Source of the DNA: Malurus cyaneus samueli
Taxonomy: Eukaryota > Chordata > Aves > Passeriformes > Maluridae
Reading direction: 5' to 3'
Length of the DNA stretch: 64,000 nucleotides
Assembly: GCA_009741485.1 (NCBI GenBank)
Contig: CM019218.1
Location: 33,542,387-33,606,386 of the forward strand
Within the stretch, counting starts at the first letter, position 1. The number at the start of each line of letters is the position of its first letter. A program made the position numbers and the translations under genes. Below the pieces are notes generated by a model. That model worked only from the letters and a program-made list of their open reading frames with translations, was not told the origin of the DNA and did not search any database. This document shows positions 39,901 to 50,800 of this stretch, piece after piece.

Positions 39901-42900
39901 CGAAAAACCCATAGCTGTTGAGACAGAGTTCAAATACCTCTCGAATAAAGGACTGCTGTATAACAGAGGGACAACACTCACTCAACCACCACAGCAGACA
40001 AAAATAGATAAAATTTTGCCATTTCTCTCTGTGTGAGAGGGCAACAGCACCAAAGCCGCAGGGAATATATACACAAAAATATATAAGAACAACAACCACA
40101 AGCTCTAATCTGCTGTTGCTTGAATTTTATTTTGATAAAGCATATAACATCTGTTATGCCTAAGAGTCAAAGAATGTTTTCTCCAAAATTTACTACAAGC
40201 TATCACTCTTGTCAGTAGGAGACCACTTTGCTGTATATAAATTCTTGTGGTTACACATGATAATGTAGGATGGCTAATAGCACAGTCTATAAATCAGCAA
40301 TAAACGTTCCTTGCAAAATAATCCTTCTTTTGTTTACTATAATGTGATTACAAAGAACAAAGGAGAGCACAGCAGACACTTGTTAGCAAAGTAAAAACTG
40401 ATAGTGATTTACTTTGCATCATTACTAGAATGACTTGAAAGAATGACTTGACATCATTACTTGAATTACTTCATTTTTCTATATAGATTTCCTTTTGAAT
40501 AGAAATAGATTTTAAACACTCATATCATGCTGCACTATCTCAGCTCCTTTCTCAGCTACTCAGGGAAGCTGTGCTCAGCACACTGCTCAGGTCAGCCTTG
40601 CACACAAAGCCATTTTCTAGAAACTCTGAGTGAGAAACTTTCCCTACAAATCTCTCCCACACATGGGCTAGCTCACCTGAGCTCTTATGACCTCAAACTT
40701 AACTCCTGCTTCCCATCCTATCCTCAAGCCTCATTAGCTGGTGCATTCCAGGAAGGCAATTAGAGGAACATGTGATACAGAGCAGCAGTAATGAGAAAAA
40801 CAATAATTGCAGCTCAGACTGTGGTAGTAAACACCTGCACTGCTGGAAGTGTGGTTCAGCTCTGCCACCTGGGACTGTCCAGACATTTCTTCGATGCTTT
40901 CGTTTGCCAGAGTGTGGAGAACAAGGTCAGGAGGCTTCTGGTTACAGCTCAGAAACAACCCAAAGCAGAAAAAAGGCAAAGGACAGCTTTTGGATCAATT
41001 AATCTGTTTAACAACTCTTTCAGTTGACATGTCTGTGAGCTTCGGAGAGGATGGCAAAGTTCATTTGTGAGTTATTAAAGACACCAGGAAAGTCAAATAA
41101 GAAGTCTCTCCTTTTCCAGGCCACAGAAGCAGCTGAAAAGTGGAGATGATATTTTCAACAGCAGAATGTTTCGCTCAGTCCTGCATAAAAAGTACTTTCA
41201 AATCTCAAAAAGCATCACAAGGCAACTTGGATGCCCTAGTGCCAAGTTTTTAATTAACAACACTTTAACTTTACCATTTAGCTAAACTAGTGTGGTGTGA
41301 ATGATTTTACCCAGGTCTCAATCCTCAATTCATAAAGGAATGCAATGTCTTCTAGTCACCGGTGCATGCTAAGAGAATCCTAGAGAAATGCATGAGACTC
41401 TTCATTAAGAGAGTTACCCAGGCACAAGGAGAGCTCTGGACATCATACTGAAATGCTTGAATACTTTCTCAGCCAGTCACACCATTTCCAGGTCAGGAGG
41501 GTGAGGTCTCCTATCACAGCACCACTGCAGACTGCAGTGTTGGCATCCTCCACAAAGCAATCAAAAAAGAGGAACGACATTCCTAGTTCACATAGTTACA
41601 TGCTAGCATTCAAAGTGTTTCCATCAACAGCTTCTGACTGACAGCCAAAAACAACATCACACTTCCTTTACAAGAGTCTCACATCCAATAGACCAAGCAT
41701 TAAGATGTCCGGAAAGAAACCATAAAGGGATTTTATCCGTTCCCAGCTCCTATTTAATACCTAATTATTACCTTAGGTTATAGACAATTTATAGCACCCA
41801 TTCAGGCTTCCATATTTCATTCTAAGAGGAAAATGTATTTACACAGAACAACTATCCATATAAGCACAAAGCAACAAATCTTTTTTAGTGTATAGAATAG
41901 TAAATTTGTATTAAAGACTTTCAAATGTTCTCCAGGGAACATATTTGAGTGAATTTACACCCAGAACTCTATTTTGACGATAAAACAAATAATTTAGTCT
42001 CTTACAGAATGACTGATAGCATTATTAAGGATACTGGCTACAGGCTGTTTAAACTTTAGGCAGTGGAAAAACTCCTGCATTTTGTGTAACCATGCTTGCT
42101 TTATAACTATCATGGATTATTTGGGCATAGGAGTCTTCTGTCAAAGAATGCACTGTGATGGATGCCATACAGATACAGAACAAAAAATCAGTCTTTTCCT
42201 TCTGCTAAGTAACAAGGACTTGGAGAACTCCTGCATTAACATTTTTTAATGTCTGAATATTCAGTAAATTTTAAGATGCAAAACCAATGTTCATCTGCCA
42301 CGGAAATTAAATAAAAAGCAGCAATGAGGAAGTTTGGATGATAATCTAGAAACAACCAACTGACCTATGAGTTCTAACCTTTGTCTGCAGCTCTCCAGTT
42401 TCTGGGACTCTAGAAAAGGTTTAGTATTTTTGGCTGGAACTGAGATTGCACATATTACAGTACTTCAATCCAGCTGAACTGAAATTTTTACTGCAGGAAG
42501 TGTTCCTTTTTAAAACACACAAGAGTTTCCAGAAGTTGTGGCCACATGGGAAGCTGCTGGGACAATTGCAGAGTGTGGTGTTGGAGATACTGAGAAGTCT
42601 GTGTGATGGCAGTATGGAAACAAAGTAAGGAGCTGGAAGAGAGCAGACTTTTAAACCCACTGAGAGTCTTAGTCCTCTTGATGTCTATCAAGGTTACTTG
42701 AAATCTTCATATATTTGGTTTTGCCTCTAAGTTGCTACATTTGTACAATTTTGTTCAAAGCTAGAAAGCAAGTTCTCATGTCAGAACCTTCACAGAGAAT
42801 ATACAACTGCTTCCTCTTCCCATTTATAAAATATATAAATCCATCTTGAAATGCTTTTGCTGACCTCAGCTGCAGCAGCACAGTAGAAGGAACAACTGGT

Positions 42901-44581
42901 CTATTGCCTTTGGGGGCAAACGCCACAAAACTGCTTTCTGCCTCCCCCCATCCCGTCTGTTACACCACCATGAGTTGAAAAGATGGAATTATTTAACAGT
43001 CTCCCCCTGCATTACCTCCTGAATTTCCACTCTCACCTTCATACAAACACTTCTTTTTCAGTTTCAGATTAATTTCTCCATGTGCAGGAAGCTGCCCACC
43101 TCACTGATTGGACCCTCCTTTCCAAATGGCATTCCTCACCGAACAGCTGGCCCACGCTGGCTACATCAAAGGTTTTCCTGTTTATCACACCTTATCTGAC
43201 AGTCATAGGTGCTTTTAAATGCTGTGATGATATATGCACTATCAGGCACTATTCAAAGCAACGCACCCAGGAAAAACATTAAGACAGATGTGGTGCAACA
43301 TTCCTCTCCAAGCAGGATCTAGTGAGAGGGAAGGTAATGATAAAAATCAAATAATATATCCACCACTAAAGTAACACCAAGCAATAAAAGGTTAATCTTA
43401 GCTTAATTCAATGCTATAACTCTTCTTAAACATGCCAGTATCTATTAAAGTATGTTCCATTCACAGCTGTATAACGAATCAACTATATTTTCCAAGCACG
43501 ATTTTAAACAAAACCATGGACAGGGGATTTTTAAAATCAGTTAGGTCTGACTTAAAGGTAAAATATGTTGAAAACACGTAAATTTAGCTTCCAAGTTTCC
43601 CTTTTCTCTTAAAAGTTAAAGGCTTGATTTGGGTGGGATTTTAAAATTTTATTCAAAACTCTATTTCGTCTTTTGTGGAAAAAAAAAAAAAAAAGGAACA
43701 AAAGAGTCCAAAATATGCTAGTATACTGCCGGCTAAGTGACTAGGCTAGTTTTCTGGCTGGGCTACTCCTCAAGAATCATTTTCTCTACTGCATGAAAGA
43801 GTTATTTATCACAAAAGTCCATGCAGTCAGAAGACAACGCGAGGCACTCGTGCCAAAAAGAAAGGCAGCATCAAATCAAAGACTGGCCCTCAGAGCTTGT
43901 ACCACTTTTAAAACCATTCCTGTCTGGAGGGCTATAGCATTTCTTTAATAAGAGGGGTAAACTACCAGCCGGTGACATTTGGGCTGCTTGCTTTTTCACT
44001 TTCTTTTCCTCCCCGAATTTCCAAAGTCTGTAAGGTTTTAAGCACGTATCATATATAAACAACACCAGAGCACTGTGCTACGGCATTTTCTTGTTTGGGG
44101 GAGTTGTCGTCAAGCCGTATCATGTAGCTTTTGGGAATTCCATTGGAGCCAAGCAAACCGGGGAGGGAGCGGAGCTGAGCGACAATGGGAATATCCGGCT
44201 CTGCCTCCCGCTGGAAAAAACAGCAACAACAGAAGGGGAAGGGAAGAGTCTTTGACACTGTATGACAATTGTCCTATTTTGGGGAGCTCAAGAAGAGGGA
44301 AGTCAGCCTAACAGCTTCCACTGGGTGACTTTTCTAAGAAAACTTCCCAAGTTATTTAGCGAGGCGGCGAGAGGCTGCCACACCGCCGAACTCCCCAGCG
44401 CCTGCGGTCCCTCCCTCAGCCCCGGGCGGCGATCCCGTCCCGGCTGACAGGACCAGCGGTTCCCGATCATCCCCCGCTGCCGCGGCCGCCGGGGTCCCCC
44501 GGGATCCCCCGTTCCCCTCCGCGCCCCGCCGCACCTTTTGCTCAGAGGCCGGACCCGCAGGGCCACCTTGACGTTGGCCAT
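1..44581 (-). CDS. STARD9: STARD9 (KIF16A) kinesin-3-like motor, 5' part of gene, truncated at left edge
   Basis: Microtubule motor of the kinesin-3 group; in mammals a very large centrosomal/pericentriolar protein with a C-terminal START lipid-binding domain, needed for spindle and centriole cohesion (family knowledge). Ten coding exons, read right to left, are 44535-44581, 31640-31709, 31100-31216, 11140-11256, 9203-9235, 9054-9115, 8469-8581, 3265-3334, 1908-1980 and 953-1020. They total 770 nt with consistent phases and GT-AG borders, and encode residues 1-256. Visible motifs: N-terminal RVRPL (9-13), P-loop GQTGSGKT (103-110), switch I region SSRSH (221-225) and the start of switch II DLAG (253-256). 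The start is the ATG opening [13 protein letters not shown], which matches the mammalian N-terminus as I recall it. The rest of the motor, the FHA/stalk and the START domain lie beyond position 1. Identity is confident; individual borders were placed by eye. Confidence 0.93.
953..1020 (-). CDS. STARD9: STARD9 coding exon 10 (start of switch II)
   Basis: 22 codons, [20 protein letters not shown] then AG, plus two bases of Ser257. Contains the DLAG of kinesin switch II. Acceptor CTCTTCAG, donor GTAATA. The following exon (SER-ADP region) is not visible in 1-952 and must lie outside the window. Confidence 0.94.
1021..1907 (-). other. STARD9: STARD9 intron 9
   Basis: 887 bp between exons 10 and 9, AT-rich. 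Nothing recognised. Confidence 0.85.
1908..1980 (-). CDS. STARD9: STARD9 coding exon 9 (switch I exon)
   Basis: 73 nt completing Arg210, then [18 protein letters not shown] and TIHYTQ. Contains the switch I SSRSH motif that senses the nucleotide gamma-phosphate. Acceptor TTCCTTCTAG, donor GTTAGC. No ORF of useful length marks it; it was found by searching for the segment missing between exons 8 and 10. Confidence 0.93.
1981..3264 (-). other. STARD9: STARD9 intron 8
   Basis: 1284 bp of AT-rich intron. Nothing recognised. Confidence 0.85.
3265..3334 (-). CDS. STARD9: STARD9 coding exon 8
   Basis: Encodes (G)[19 protein letters not shown] and on to IAK, plus two bases of Arg210. Acceptor TTTTTGGCAG, donor GTATTC. 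Phase matches exons 7 and 9. Confidence 0.93.
3335..8468 (-). other. STARD9: STARD9 intron 7
   Basis: 5134 bp. The only recognisable content is the CR1 3' end near 7450-7922, antisense to the gene. Elsewhere there are short A-runs and an imperfect 16-bp direct duplication near 5089 and 5121 (AGAAATCTGYCTCRGA). Confidence 0.85.
7450..7922 (+). repeat. CR1 LINE 3' end fragment
   Basis: Matches the shape of an avian CR1 3' end in sense on the plus strand: GGTCTGTTCAGCCTGG, GGGGAGACCTCATTG, the TTTTTCACCCAGAGGGTGG segment, and a terminal GATATTCTGTGATTCTGTAA tail of ATTCTRTG-type units. Truncated at its 5' side, as is usual for CR1. It sits in STARD9 intron 7, antisense to the gene. Subfamily not determined. 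Confidence 0.88.
8469..8581 (-). CDS. STARD9: STARD9 coding exon 7
   Basis: Completes Ser149, then [15 protein letters not shown], ending TGPYVQ plus one base. The [13 protein letters not shown] signature is a diagnostic kinesin helix. Acceptor CTCTTCAG, donor GTGAGAG. Confidence 0.96.
8582..9053 (-). other. STARD9: STARD9 intron 6
   Basis: 472 bp. Nothing recognised. Confidence 0.85.
9054..9115 (-). CDS. STARD9: STARD9 coding exon 6
   Basis: Twenty codons, [20 protein letters not shown], plus AG of the next Ser. Donor GTAAGT is strong. The acceptor (…GTTTGTGAAG) has a weak pyrimidine tract, and the intron before it is only 87 bp. Confidence 0.87.
9203..9235 (-). CDS. STARD9: STARD9 coding exon 5 (33-nt micro-exon)
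   Basis: Eleven codons, [11 protein letters not shown], in phase 0 between acceptor TTTGAAG and donor GTATTT. It is too short to show as an ORF but fits exactly between GTP of exon 4 and GLF of exon 6. The LTPRICE segment is typical of kinesin-3 motors. Confidence 0.9.
9236..11139 (-). other. STARD9: STARD9 intron 4
   Basis: 1904 bp of AT-rich intron. Nothing recognised. Confidence 0.85.
11140..11256 (-). CDS. STARD9: STARD9 coding exon 4 (P-loop exon)
   Basis: 39 codons in phase 0, starting [12 protein letters not shown]. It carries the ATP-binding P-loop [15 protein letters not shown] and ends GTP before donor GTGAGT. All P-loop residues needed for nucleotide binding are intact. Confidence 0.96.
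12298..12312. other. Assembly gap (15 N)
   Basis: Fifteen undetermined bases in STARD9 intron 3. True gap size unknown. Confidence 0.99.
20247..20300. repeat. A-rich low-complexity tract
   Basis: Runs of A interrupted by GTAAAG and TAAAAG units within STARD9 intron 3. No retroelement body recognised upstream. Confidence 0.8.
31100..31216 (-). CDS. STARD9: STARD9 coding exon 3
   Basis: 39 codons in phase 0, from [20 protein letters not shown] to the segment ending YASQEM. Includes the kinesin-typical FDYCYWS strand. Flanked by TTTTGTCAG and GTGAGTG. Confidence 0.93.
31217..31639 (-). other. STARD9: STARD9 intron 2
   Basis: 423 bp. Nothing recognised. Confidence 0.85.
31640..31709 (-). CDS. 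STARD9: STARD9 coding exon 2
   Basis: Reads [20 protein letters not shown] and on to RNIK, after acceptor TTTCCAG and before donor GTATGC. The 70 nt fit the split Arg codon left by exon 1. Confidence 0.92.
32345..32455. repeat. C/A-rich low-complexity tract
   Basis: Alternating A-runs and CCC/CCCC runs, including two copies of CAAAAAACCCCTCCAAA. On the minus (STARD9 transcript) strand this is a G-run/T-rich sequence. Confidence 0.85.
34863..34912. repeat. AT microsatellite with inverted-repeat ends
   Basis: An (AT)n core flanked by ATACATAC and GTATGTAT. The outer 16 bp on each side (34863-34878 and 34897-34912) are perfect reverse complements, so the tract can fold into a hairpin. Confidence 0.9.
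39241..39381 (-). repeat. tRNA-Ile-derived SINE with CR1-like tail
   Basis: Reverse complement opens with TAAGCTCAGCTGATTAGAGC (A-box region), then GTGGTGCTGATAACACC-like anticodon-arm sequence (one difference: CATGGTGC) and GTAGGTTTGATCATCCCC (B-box region). This follows tRNA-Ile closely with point changes. It continues into AAGGATCCCTGTGGATCTCT and ends in a CR1-type ATATTCTGTGAT tail. That head-plus-tail structure fits the passerine TguSINE1-type family (established knowledge). It is too divergent and fused to be a functional tRNA gene. Confidence 0.82.
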
Positions 44582-44960
44582 GGCTCGGCTCACGCCCCGC
44601 AGCTGCGGCCGCCCGAATCCCGGCCCCGCATCCCGCCCCGCGGCCGGGATGGGGAGGAGCGGCGGGAGAGGAGCCGCCCGTCCCGGCCGTCCGCCCGGAG
44701 GGGAGGGCAGGGCACGGAGAGCCCGGCCCAGGCAGCCCCCGCCGACCGAATGGAAGGGAAACTTCCCCGGGCGGCGTTCCGGGGAAAGGCTGCCCAGAGC
44801 AGCCGCGCCGCAGCCTCTCCAGCATCCAAAGGGCGCTTCTCCGCCTCGAACAGGTCTGCCGGGGACAGCGGCACCCTCACAGCAAGAGACGGCGATTTCA
44901 CAGCTCCCCCAAATTCTCATTCGCAGCAGCAAAACCAGCGCGGGTTTTACCCAAGAGTTC
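44350..44960 (-). promoter_or_regulatory. STARD9: CpG island promoter of STARD9
   Basis: A sharp rise in G+C and CpG density around coding exon 1 in an otherwise AT-rich, CpG-poor region. A CCAAT box occurs on the plus strand (44968-44972) about 390 bp upstream of the start codon. No TATA box seen, as expected for a CpG-island promoter. The transcription start cannot be placed from sequence alone. Confidence 0.8.
44535..44581 (-). CDS. STARD9: STARD9 coding exon 1
   Basis: Start codon at 44581-44579. It encodes [15 protein letters not shown] plus two bases of the next Arg codon, then donor GTGCGG. This is the first beta strand of the kinesin motor. It lies inside a CpG island. Confidence 0.93.
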
Positions 44961-47303
44961 AATGACGCCAATCCGATTAGAGAGGTGATGCCCTTAAAGC
45001 GCTCACTGAGACCAGCACTCTTAGCGCTCCACATTAATTTTACAGGAATTTGGGGAAGGCGAGTACCCCTTTCTTATTCGTTCTCAGGGAAAGGTCTCAA
45101 GTGTTTTCAATTCTTTTGGAAGCCTCCAGTCTTCATGTGGGTTGTACTTAAGAGTCTAAAAGAAAATTTTTAAACTTCCAAAGAACTTTAATTGAAATCA
45201 ATATCTAGTTCAATATCTAGTTGTTGCATCAACGAAAATTTTGTACATAGAGTAATACAAAAATCACAGAAAGTTTTCAAAAAAATCTCTTTTAGAATAG
45301 TTGCTGTCAGCTACTGATGTTACCAGGTCTATGCAAGAGCAAGTAGCACTGGCATGACGAAGATGCCAGGCTCAACAGACAATTCCTTTTTTGCTTTTGA
45401 CAATTCCACTTGCCAATACTGCTACTCATTTTTAAATGAACTTCTGTTTTTGCATTTCAAAAGACGATAAACTGAGCTATAGCTGAATATCATATATGAG
45501 AGTTTTACAGTCCTATATTGTTTTTATATTTAAACAACTTCTGTTTAAATGGACTTTTAACTGTACTGCTTTTTTTGTACCTGAAGTATAGTTCTTCTCA
45601 TGAGAGTTTGCCTTAAATGTTAAATCTCCAGAAATGTTAAATCTCAACAAAAAACCCCACATTTCAAAAGCTTTCCCGAGTGAAGAATGGGATAAATTCT
45701 TCGGACTCAATACTTCATTCACCACAGAGATGCTAAAATGAATATCTACAGGCTGTGAATCACTGTATACTTCAATAGACTTATCCCTTTAAATCACACT
45801 AAAGAATTAATTGGCACATCACTGGTAAATGGCAATTAGCTAAACTTCACCAACTCCACAGACAACTCCTCAATAGTAGATACTCAATAGTAAAAGAAGA
45901 AAATACGCTTAACTCTTTGGGATATGGCAAAAACACGTATTTCAAAGAGTTACAATGAACAAACCGACTAGAATGTTTTCATTATACTTCTAAAATTATT
46001 AAATTATAACAGCTTTAATTTGCCTGGCCTAAATCATCAAGTCATTCTAAGACACTGAGAGGCTAAGCCTGTGACAGATGTTTAGGATGTTGATTCACAA
46101 AAATCACAAAATCAATTAGGCTGGAAAAAACTCAGCTCATCAAATCCTACCTGTGATCACCTATTGTCCTGAAGAAGCCCAGAAGTCTGGATTCTGGTTT
46201 TTCCCGGAACATGCAAAGCATTTTCAGTAAAAATGCCAGCTTCTCTGCAATTGTGTGAAAAGCCTTCATTTCCACATCTGAAACAAGAGTGCTATGGGAC
46301 TTTGGACTCAAATCCTTGCAATGATGTATAGCAAGTGTTGACACAAAGACCCCATTATTGTTTGTGGAACTGGAACACCAGTTTATATTCTAGATTCTAC
46401 CGAGTGACATTCTGCTTGATGTAACTCAAATTGTTTCTATCTGCCTAACTTTTCTCAACAGTAGCATAAAGAAACATCAGCTATAGCGTACACAATCCAC
46501 TAGAGAATTGTTAAACTGGATGTCTTGTCATCACACCCCACAGAATGGTTACGAAGAATAAAACAAGATTTTCAGAAAATTTCAAACATATAATAGGCCA
46601 AATACAAGTAAGTCATAATAGAGTGTGCTCAACAAAGAGCCAAAGATTTCTTCCTTAAATCTGCTTAAAGTTTCTATGCAATAATCAGATAAACGTGAAC
46701 TATGTGGTACTGAGCCACCTAGTGGTTACTCTGAAAAAGCAAAATGCTCCTATTTCAGCAACAGAAATCAGGTTTGATGTTCACATAAAAAGTAATAAAA
46801 CGGCAGAAAGGAACATATGTACCACTTTACTCTGCTGTGTACTATGAACACAAAACTGGGCATCCTCCTAAGACAAACCAATTATCCTGGTTTATAGATG
46901 TTCTGCCAGTGACATTTTACCAACCCATCTTTTCATGAGTGTTACAAACTAGAACAATCAATGCTTTTGATAAACTGTCAATCTTACTCATGGAACAAGA
47001 GTTTTATTCTAAGTGGAACACGGAAAACAGGGCAACCAACAAAAAAGAGTGTCTGAAGAATATATTTATTACTATCATTGAAGCATGCATTGCAAATCAG
47101 TGGACCTGCCATATTTCACCAAGTCAATTTCCTGCTTTCCCACAAAAACACATCATAGTCATAATAAACTGTAATTTAAAATCAATTTAATTTCTTGGAA
47201 CTCCTATGGAAGCATAAACTTGGACCTTAGACTTTGCTCTGTAATTTTCATTATAGGATTTTATAAAAGATTAAAAACAAGAAATTAACTTTTGAAATCT
47301 ACT
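44961..47303. other. HAUS2-STARD9 intergenic interval
   Basis: About 2.3 kb between the STARD9 CpG island and the likely HAUS2 polyadenylation signal. Apart from a CR1 remnant (46095-46170) and a short direct repeat (AATATCTAGTT twice near 45200), nothing recognised. Confidence 0.7.
46095..46170 (-). repeat. CR1 3'-end remnant
   Basis: The plus strand reads AATCACAAAATCAATTAGGC, then TGGAAAAAACTC and TCATCAAATCCTACCTGTGA. This resembles the reverse complement of a common avian CR1 3' end. Similarity fades after about 70 bp. It lies between the HAUS2 3' end and the STARD9 promoter. Confidence 0.55.
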
Positions 47304-47309
47304 TTTATT
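47304..47309 (-). terminator. HAUS2: Candidate HAUS2 polyadenylation signal
   Basis: AATAAA on the minus strand, about 370 bases downstream of the HAUS2 stop codon. Chosen by position only. Confidence 0.5.
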
Positions 47310-47679
47310 AAAGATTTACAGTGACATACAAAATACAGTGTTTTTATCAAGATGCTTACAAAAATGAATAAAGATACTATAGCAAGTGCTTAAGAAATAT
47401 CAAAACAATTTTGCATTGAAGATACAGACTCCAAGGGACTCCTATCCAACTATTTCAAAAAGGAATTCCTTAACAGGCTACTCAGTAGCCTGTCTTCCTA
47501 TGAGCTACTGCTCATCGTCCTTTTTTTCAGTAAATAGTTGGAGAACTGTCACTTAATAACAGAAATGTAACTACCTACAAAGTCTCTGTTGGATTAAACC
47601 TTGACTCTGTGGCAGTTTTCACAGAAGACCTTAAAAAATGCTTCTTTGAACAGTCATCCTATTTGAAGAAAATTATTTG

Positions 47680-47829
47680 TTAGGTTAAAGATAAGCCAAA
47701 GTCCAAGTCAGCAGTATTGCATACATTGTTAGAATACACTTCCTTTTGCAGTTTTTCCCATTTCAGTATCTTCTCTGTCAGCTCCTCCAACTCTAACATG
47801 AGCATCTCTGTTTTGGTCAAAGTGGTGTC
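47680..47829 (-). CDS. HAUS2: HAUS2 coding exon 6 (terminal)
   Basis: 49 codons and stop TAA (47682-47680), starting [20 protein letters not shown] and ending DFGLSLT. Acceptor CTGTTTCAG. Confidence 0.92.
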   Translation of the reverse strand, partial: DTTLTKTEMLMLELEELTEKILKWEKLQKEVYSNNVCNTADLDFGLSLT

Positions 47830-50800
47830 CTGAAACAGAAAAAGGTTGCATTTAATATCTACACATCCTGTCAATCTACCAGGACATAAAAGTAACCTAA
47901 ACAACTAAACAGCATTGCATTCTTCATGCTGGAGAAGACAGCAGGTTCAGTTCTTTCACTACTCACCATATTGCTCATCATATTCGGTATCTCAGGGATG
48001 CTTCTTACAGACTGCAAATGGCTTTCAAAATTCTCAATGAAAGTCACAGCCTCAGTCAACAACTCTACTATACACCTGAAACCAAAAATGTGGTCAGAAG
48101 TTGTGCTAAACAACAAGGATTTAATACTTTGAAGCTCTTTTTTTTCATTAGGTCCTGGTTTTCTTAGGTCCCTTCTCCAGCTTTATGTGAGTTCATAGCC
48201 ATCTAATTAATTTTCCTGCAATTACACTTCTTTTATGACTCTTAGCAACAAGCAGGGTAGGAACTAGAGAAGTGGAACAGCCCACTTCTTCAGTACCTGG
48301 CTAGATTTTTAGACGATAAGAAGAACTATAGTTCTAAAACACGCGCTATGCTCGTCTGGGAATCATTCACACTTATTCTAAGCAAGCCACTGTGGAAGGA
48401 AGACAACCAGGGCTAAAGTTAATTCCTGCTTGGGAGAAATATAACAAATCCAACATGTAGCACATTTGTTTAAAACAATACATCACAACTTGTTCTGTAG
48501 TCTTCTGAAGACAAGACCAATAACCTGAGTAAATATTAATAAAAATACGTACCACTACCTTCCTGTGAATTTATCAATGAGTAAACTACTAGCTTTTAGC
48601 TGAGGTTCTGCTATGACTTTTTATTTCTATTTTTGTAAGTGGAAAAATTAATGAAAGCAGGTGGTTTTACTTCTACTAGTTCAAATTAATTAGGACTCAT
48701 GCAAACAAGAACAATTGTTTTCTGTGTACCTACTTGTGAAAAGTAGCATCAATAGGCAGGCTCTCTTGACATCTGTGTTTTATCAACCTCTTTCTGAGAG
48801 CCCTCTTCTCTTTCAGTATGGCCTCCAGGTGCCTGTTCAAATCTTGCAAAATCTCACACTTTTTCCCTATAAAATAAAATTGCAAAGTTGAACCTACTTG
48901 TCCTGCTGAAACAAGATCAAAACTTCTTCTGGAGAAAGACAGAAATAAAAACACTGATCTATTGCAGTGGACAGTTTACATTCAAGAGACATTAATCAGA
49001 CTGGCTCTTGTTGCAGCGTATATGATTTACTACCAGCATGCACTTAAAGTCACAATATCTGCTTTTTAGAGATAAGTATGGCAATAGCTCCACATTACCT
49101 GTAGTTTTTAAGTAAATTCTCTCTGAGATGAAGTCACAGCACTGAAGCATCACATTAGATTTCACTAGCCTAGCATAACAGTAGCAAGCTAGAATGTTTT
49201 TAGGCACCCATAAAATCATACTGGAAAAAGCGCGAAATTATGAATAAATTAATAGATATGCTCCTGAAGTGCTAAATTAAAAATGTAAGTAGGGTTAGGG
49301 GATAGAGAAGGAACAGAAATACATTGAGTTTCTGGAAAAGAAGCAGAGTAGCACATGCATGCCAACAGTTACTGATGATCTCAGAACTGATGCTCCACTG
49401 ACCCTGGGGAGCTGACCACACCTCCCACATTGTTTTGGAGAATGAGTTACACATGGATCTTCTACTGAGACAGTAGAGAGTGCAAGTTCAAATAGTCTGG
49501 AAACATGTTTCAGATGTTAATAAAACACCTACCACCTCTAACAAGTTATCCAGAGATGACTGCTGCAATAACTTCTAGAAGTGTCATGTACTCACATGTA
49601 ACTTTAATCTGCTGACAAGTAATTTAAGGCTCTTGGTTTTCCTATGGTACAACTGCGCTTACCTAAGTAAAAATGATGAGTAATGTCTGCTGTCTCATTC
49701 TCCAACTGCATCATTTCAGTTTTCAGTTTTATCTACAACAATAACATCAAATGAAAATGCATTTTTAATATACTTCTCCAGATATTGTTGACTCTCTTGG
49801 GGCGGAGGAGGAAGCAGAAAGGGAGAAAGTGGCAGCACAGGGGAGAGCATGTGTGTGAAAGCAAGCAAGCATTGGCACGAGAACATGCCACCATGCTCTC
49901 TGGAGCATGTCTACTACTAGATGGAGCTTTTTTGGTCAATAGGAAAAAAAAGTTTAGAAAGACCAACAAGACTGGGAGATTTTTGCTGGAAAAGACCCAG
50001 GTCATGTCCCAGTCTGCCCTCATGTCTGGGATTGCCCTGACCCAGGCACAGGACTCCACATTAGATCCTGTTGAGCCACTCCTCAAGCTTGCCCAGTCCC
50101 CTCTGGATGGCATTGCGTCCTTCTGTTGTGCCCAGTGCTCCTCTCAGCTTCATGCCACCTGCAAATTTGGTAAGGGTGCACTTGATCTCCCTGTCTATGT
50201 CACGGATAAAGATATTAAAGAGCACTGATCCCAGGACAGAGCCCCGAGGGACACCATTTCTCAGCCTCCACCTGGACAGAGAGCCATTGACTGTATCTCT
50301 CTGGCAGTGTCCATCCTGCCAATTCCTTAATCACTGAATAGTCTACCCTTCAAATCCATGTCTCTCCTACTCACATCACTTACAAAGTAGTTTAATAGTC
50401 TATGCAGTGTCTAAATCAACACTATAAAATACAAGACAGCAGCCAATTCAGGCAGTAGGAAATGACTGAGGTTATCTCTTGCTAAGCAGTGAAATTGCCT
50501 ATAAAGAGACCTATTTTTGTAAATTGAAGTCAACTACTAATTCTTCTTCATTCTTCAGAAAACTTCAGGTAACAGTTTAGTCAAAGGTGCAGCCTGATGA
50601 GTCATTCTACTTATACCTGAAACTTTTGTTTCCTGGCTTTGTTCTTTCCTTTGTGACAACTCAGTCCACTGGGGGAAAAGGTGCCAGCTGTTAAACAGCT
50701 GAAGCTTCAGAAAAACCCTCCAAACATGAAACAACATGGCACATAGCAGCCTGTTATTTCACAGGAGCCCTGTACTACCTCCAAGTATCGAAGTGTTGAG

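Larger units (their letters stand above)
31710..44534 (-). other. STARD9: STARD9 intron 1 (12.8 kb)
   Basis: First intron, starting inside the promoter CpG island. Contents: a C/A-rich tract (32345-32455), an AT palindromic microsatellite (34863-34912), a CpG-enriched patch (about 35490-35670), a tRNA-Ile SINE (39241-39381) and a 17-bp A-run near 43679. No coding exon recognised. Confidence 0.8.

Noticed and set aside
44303..45034. Minus-strand frame of 243 codons across the STARD9 CpG island
   Set aside because: Only the 15 codons from [15 protein letters not shown] are coding; the frame runs on through the splice donor and 5' UTR because GC-rich DNA has few stops.
44538..45173. Plus-strand frame of 211 codons
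   Set aside because: Antisense shadow of the same CpG island; low-complexity R/P/G composition and no family resemblance.
49785..50228. Plus-strand frame of 147 codons
   Set aside because: Largely the antisense of a CR1 ORF2 fragment.
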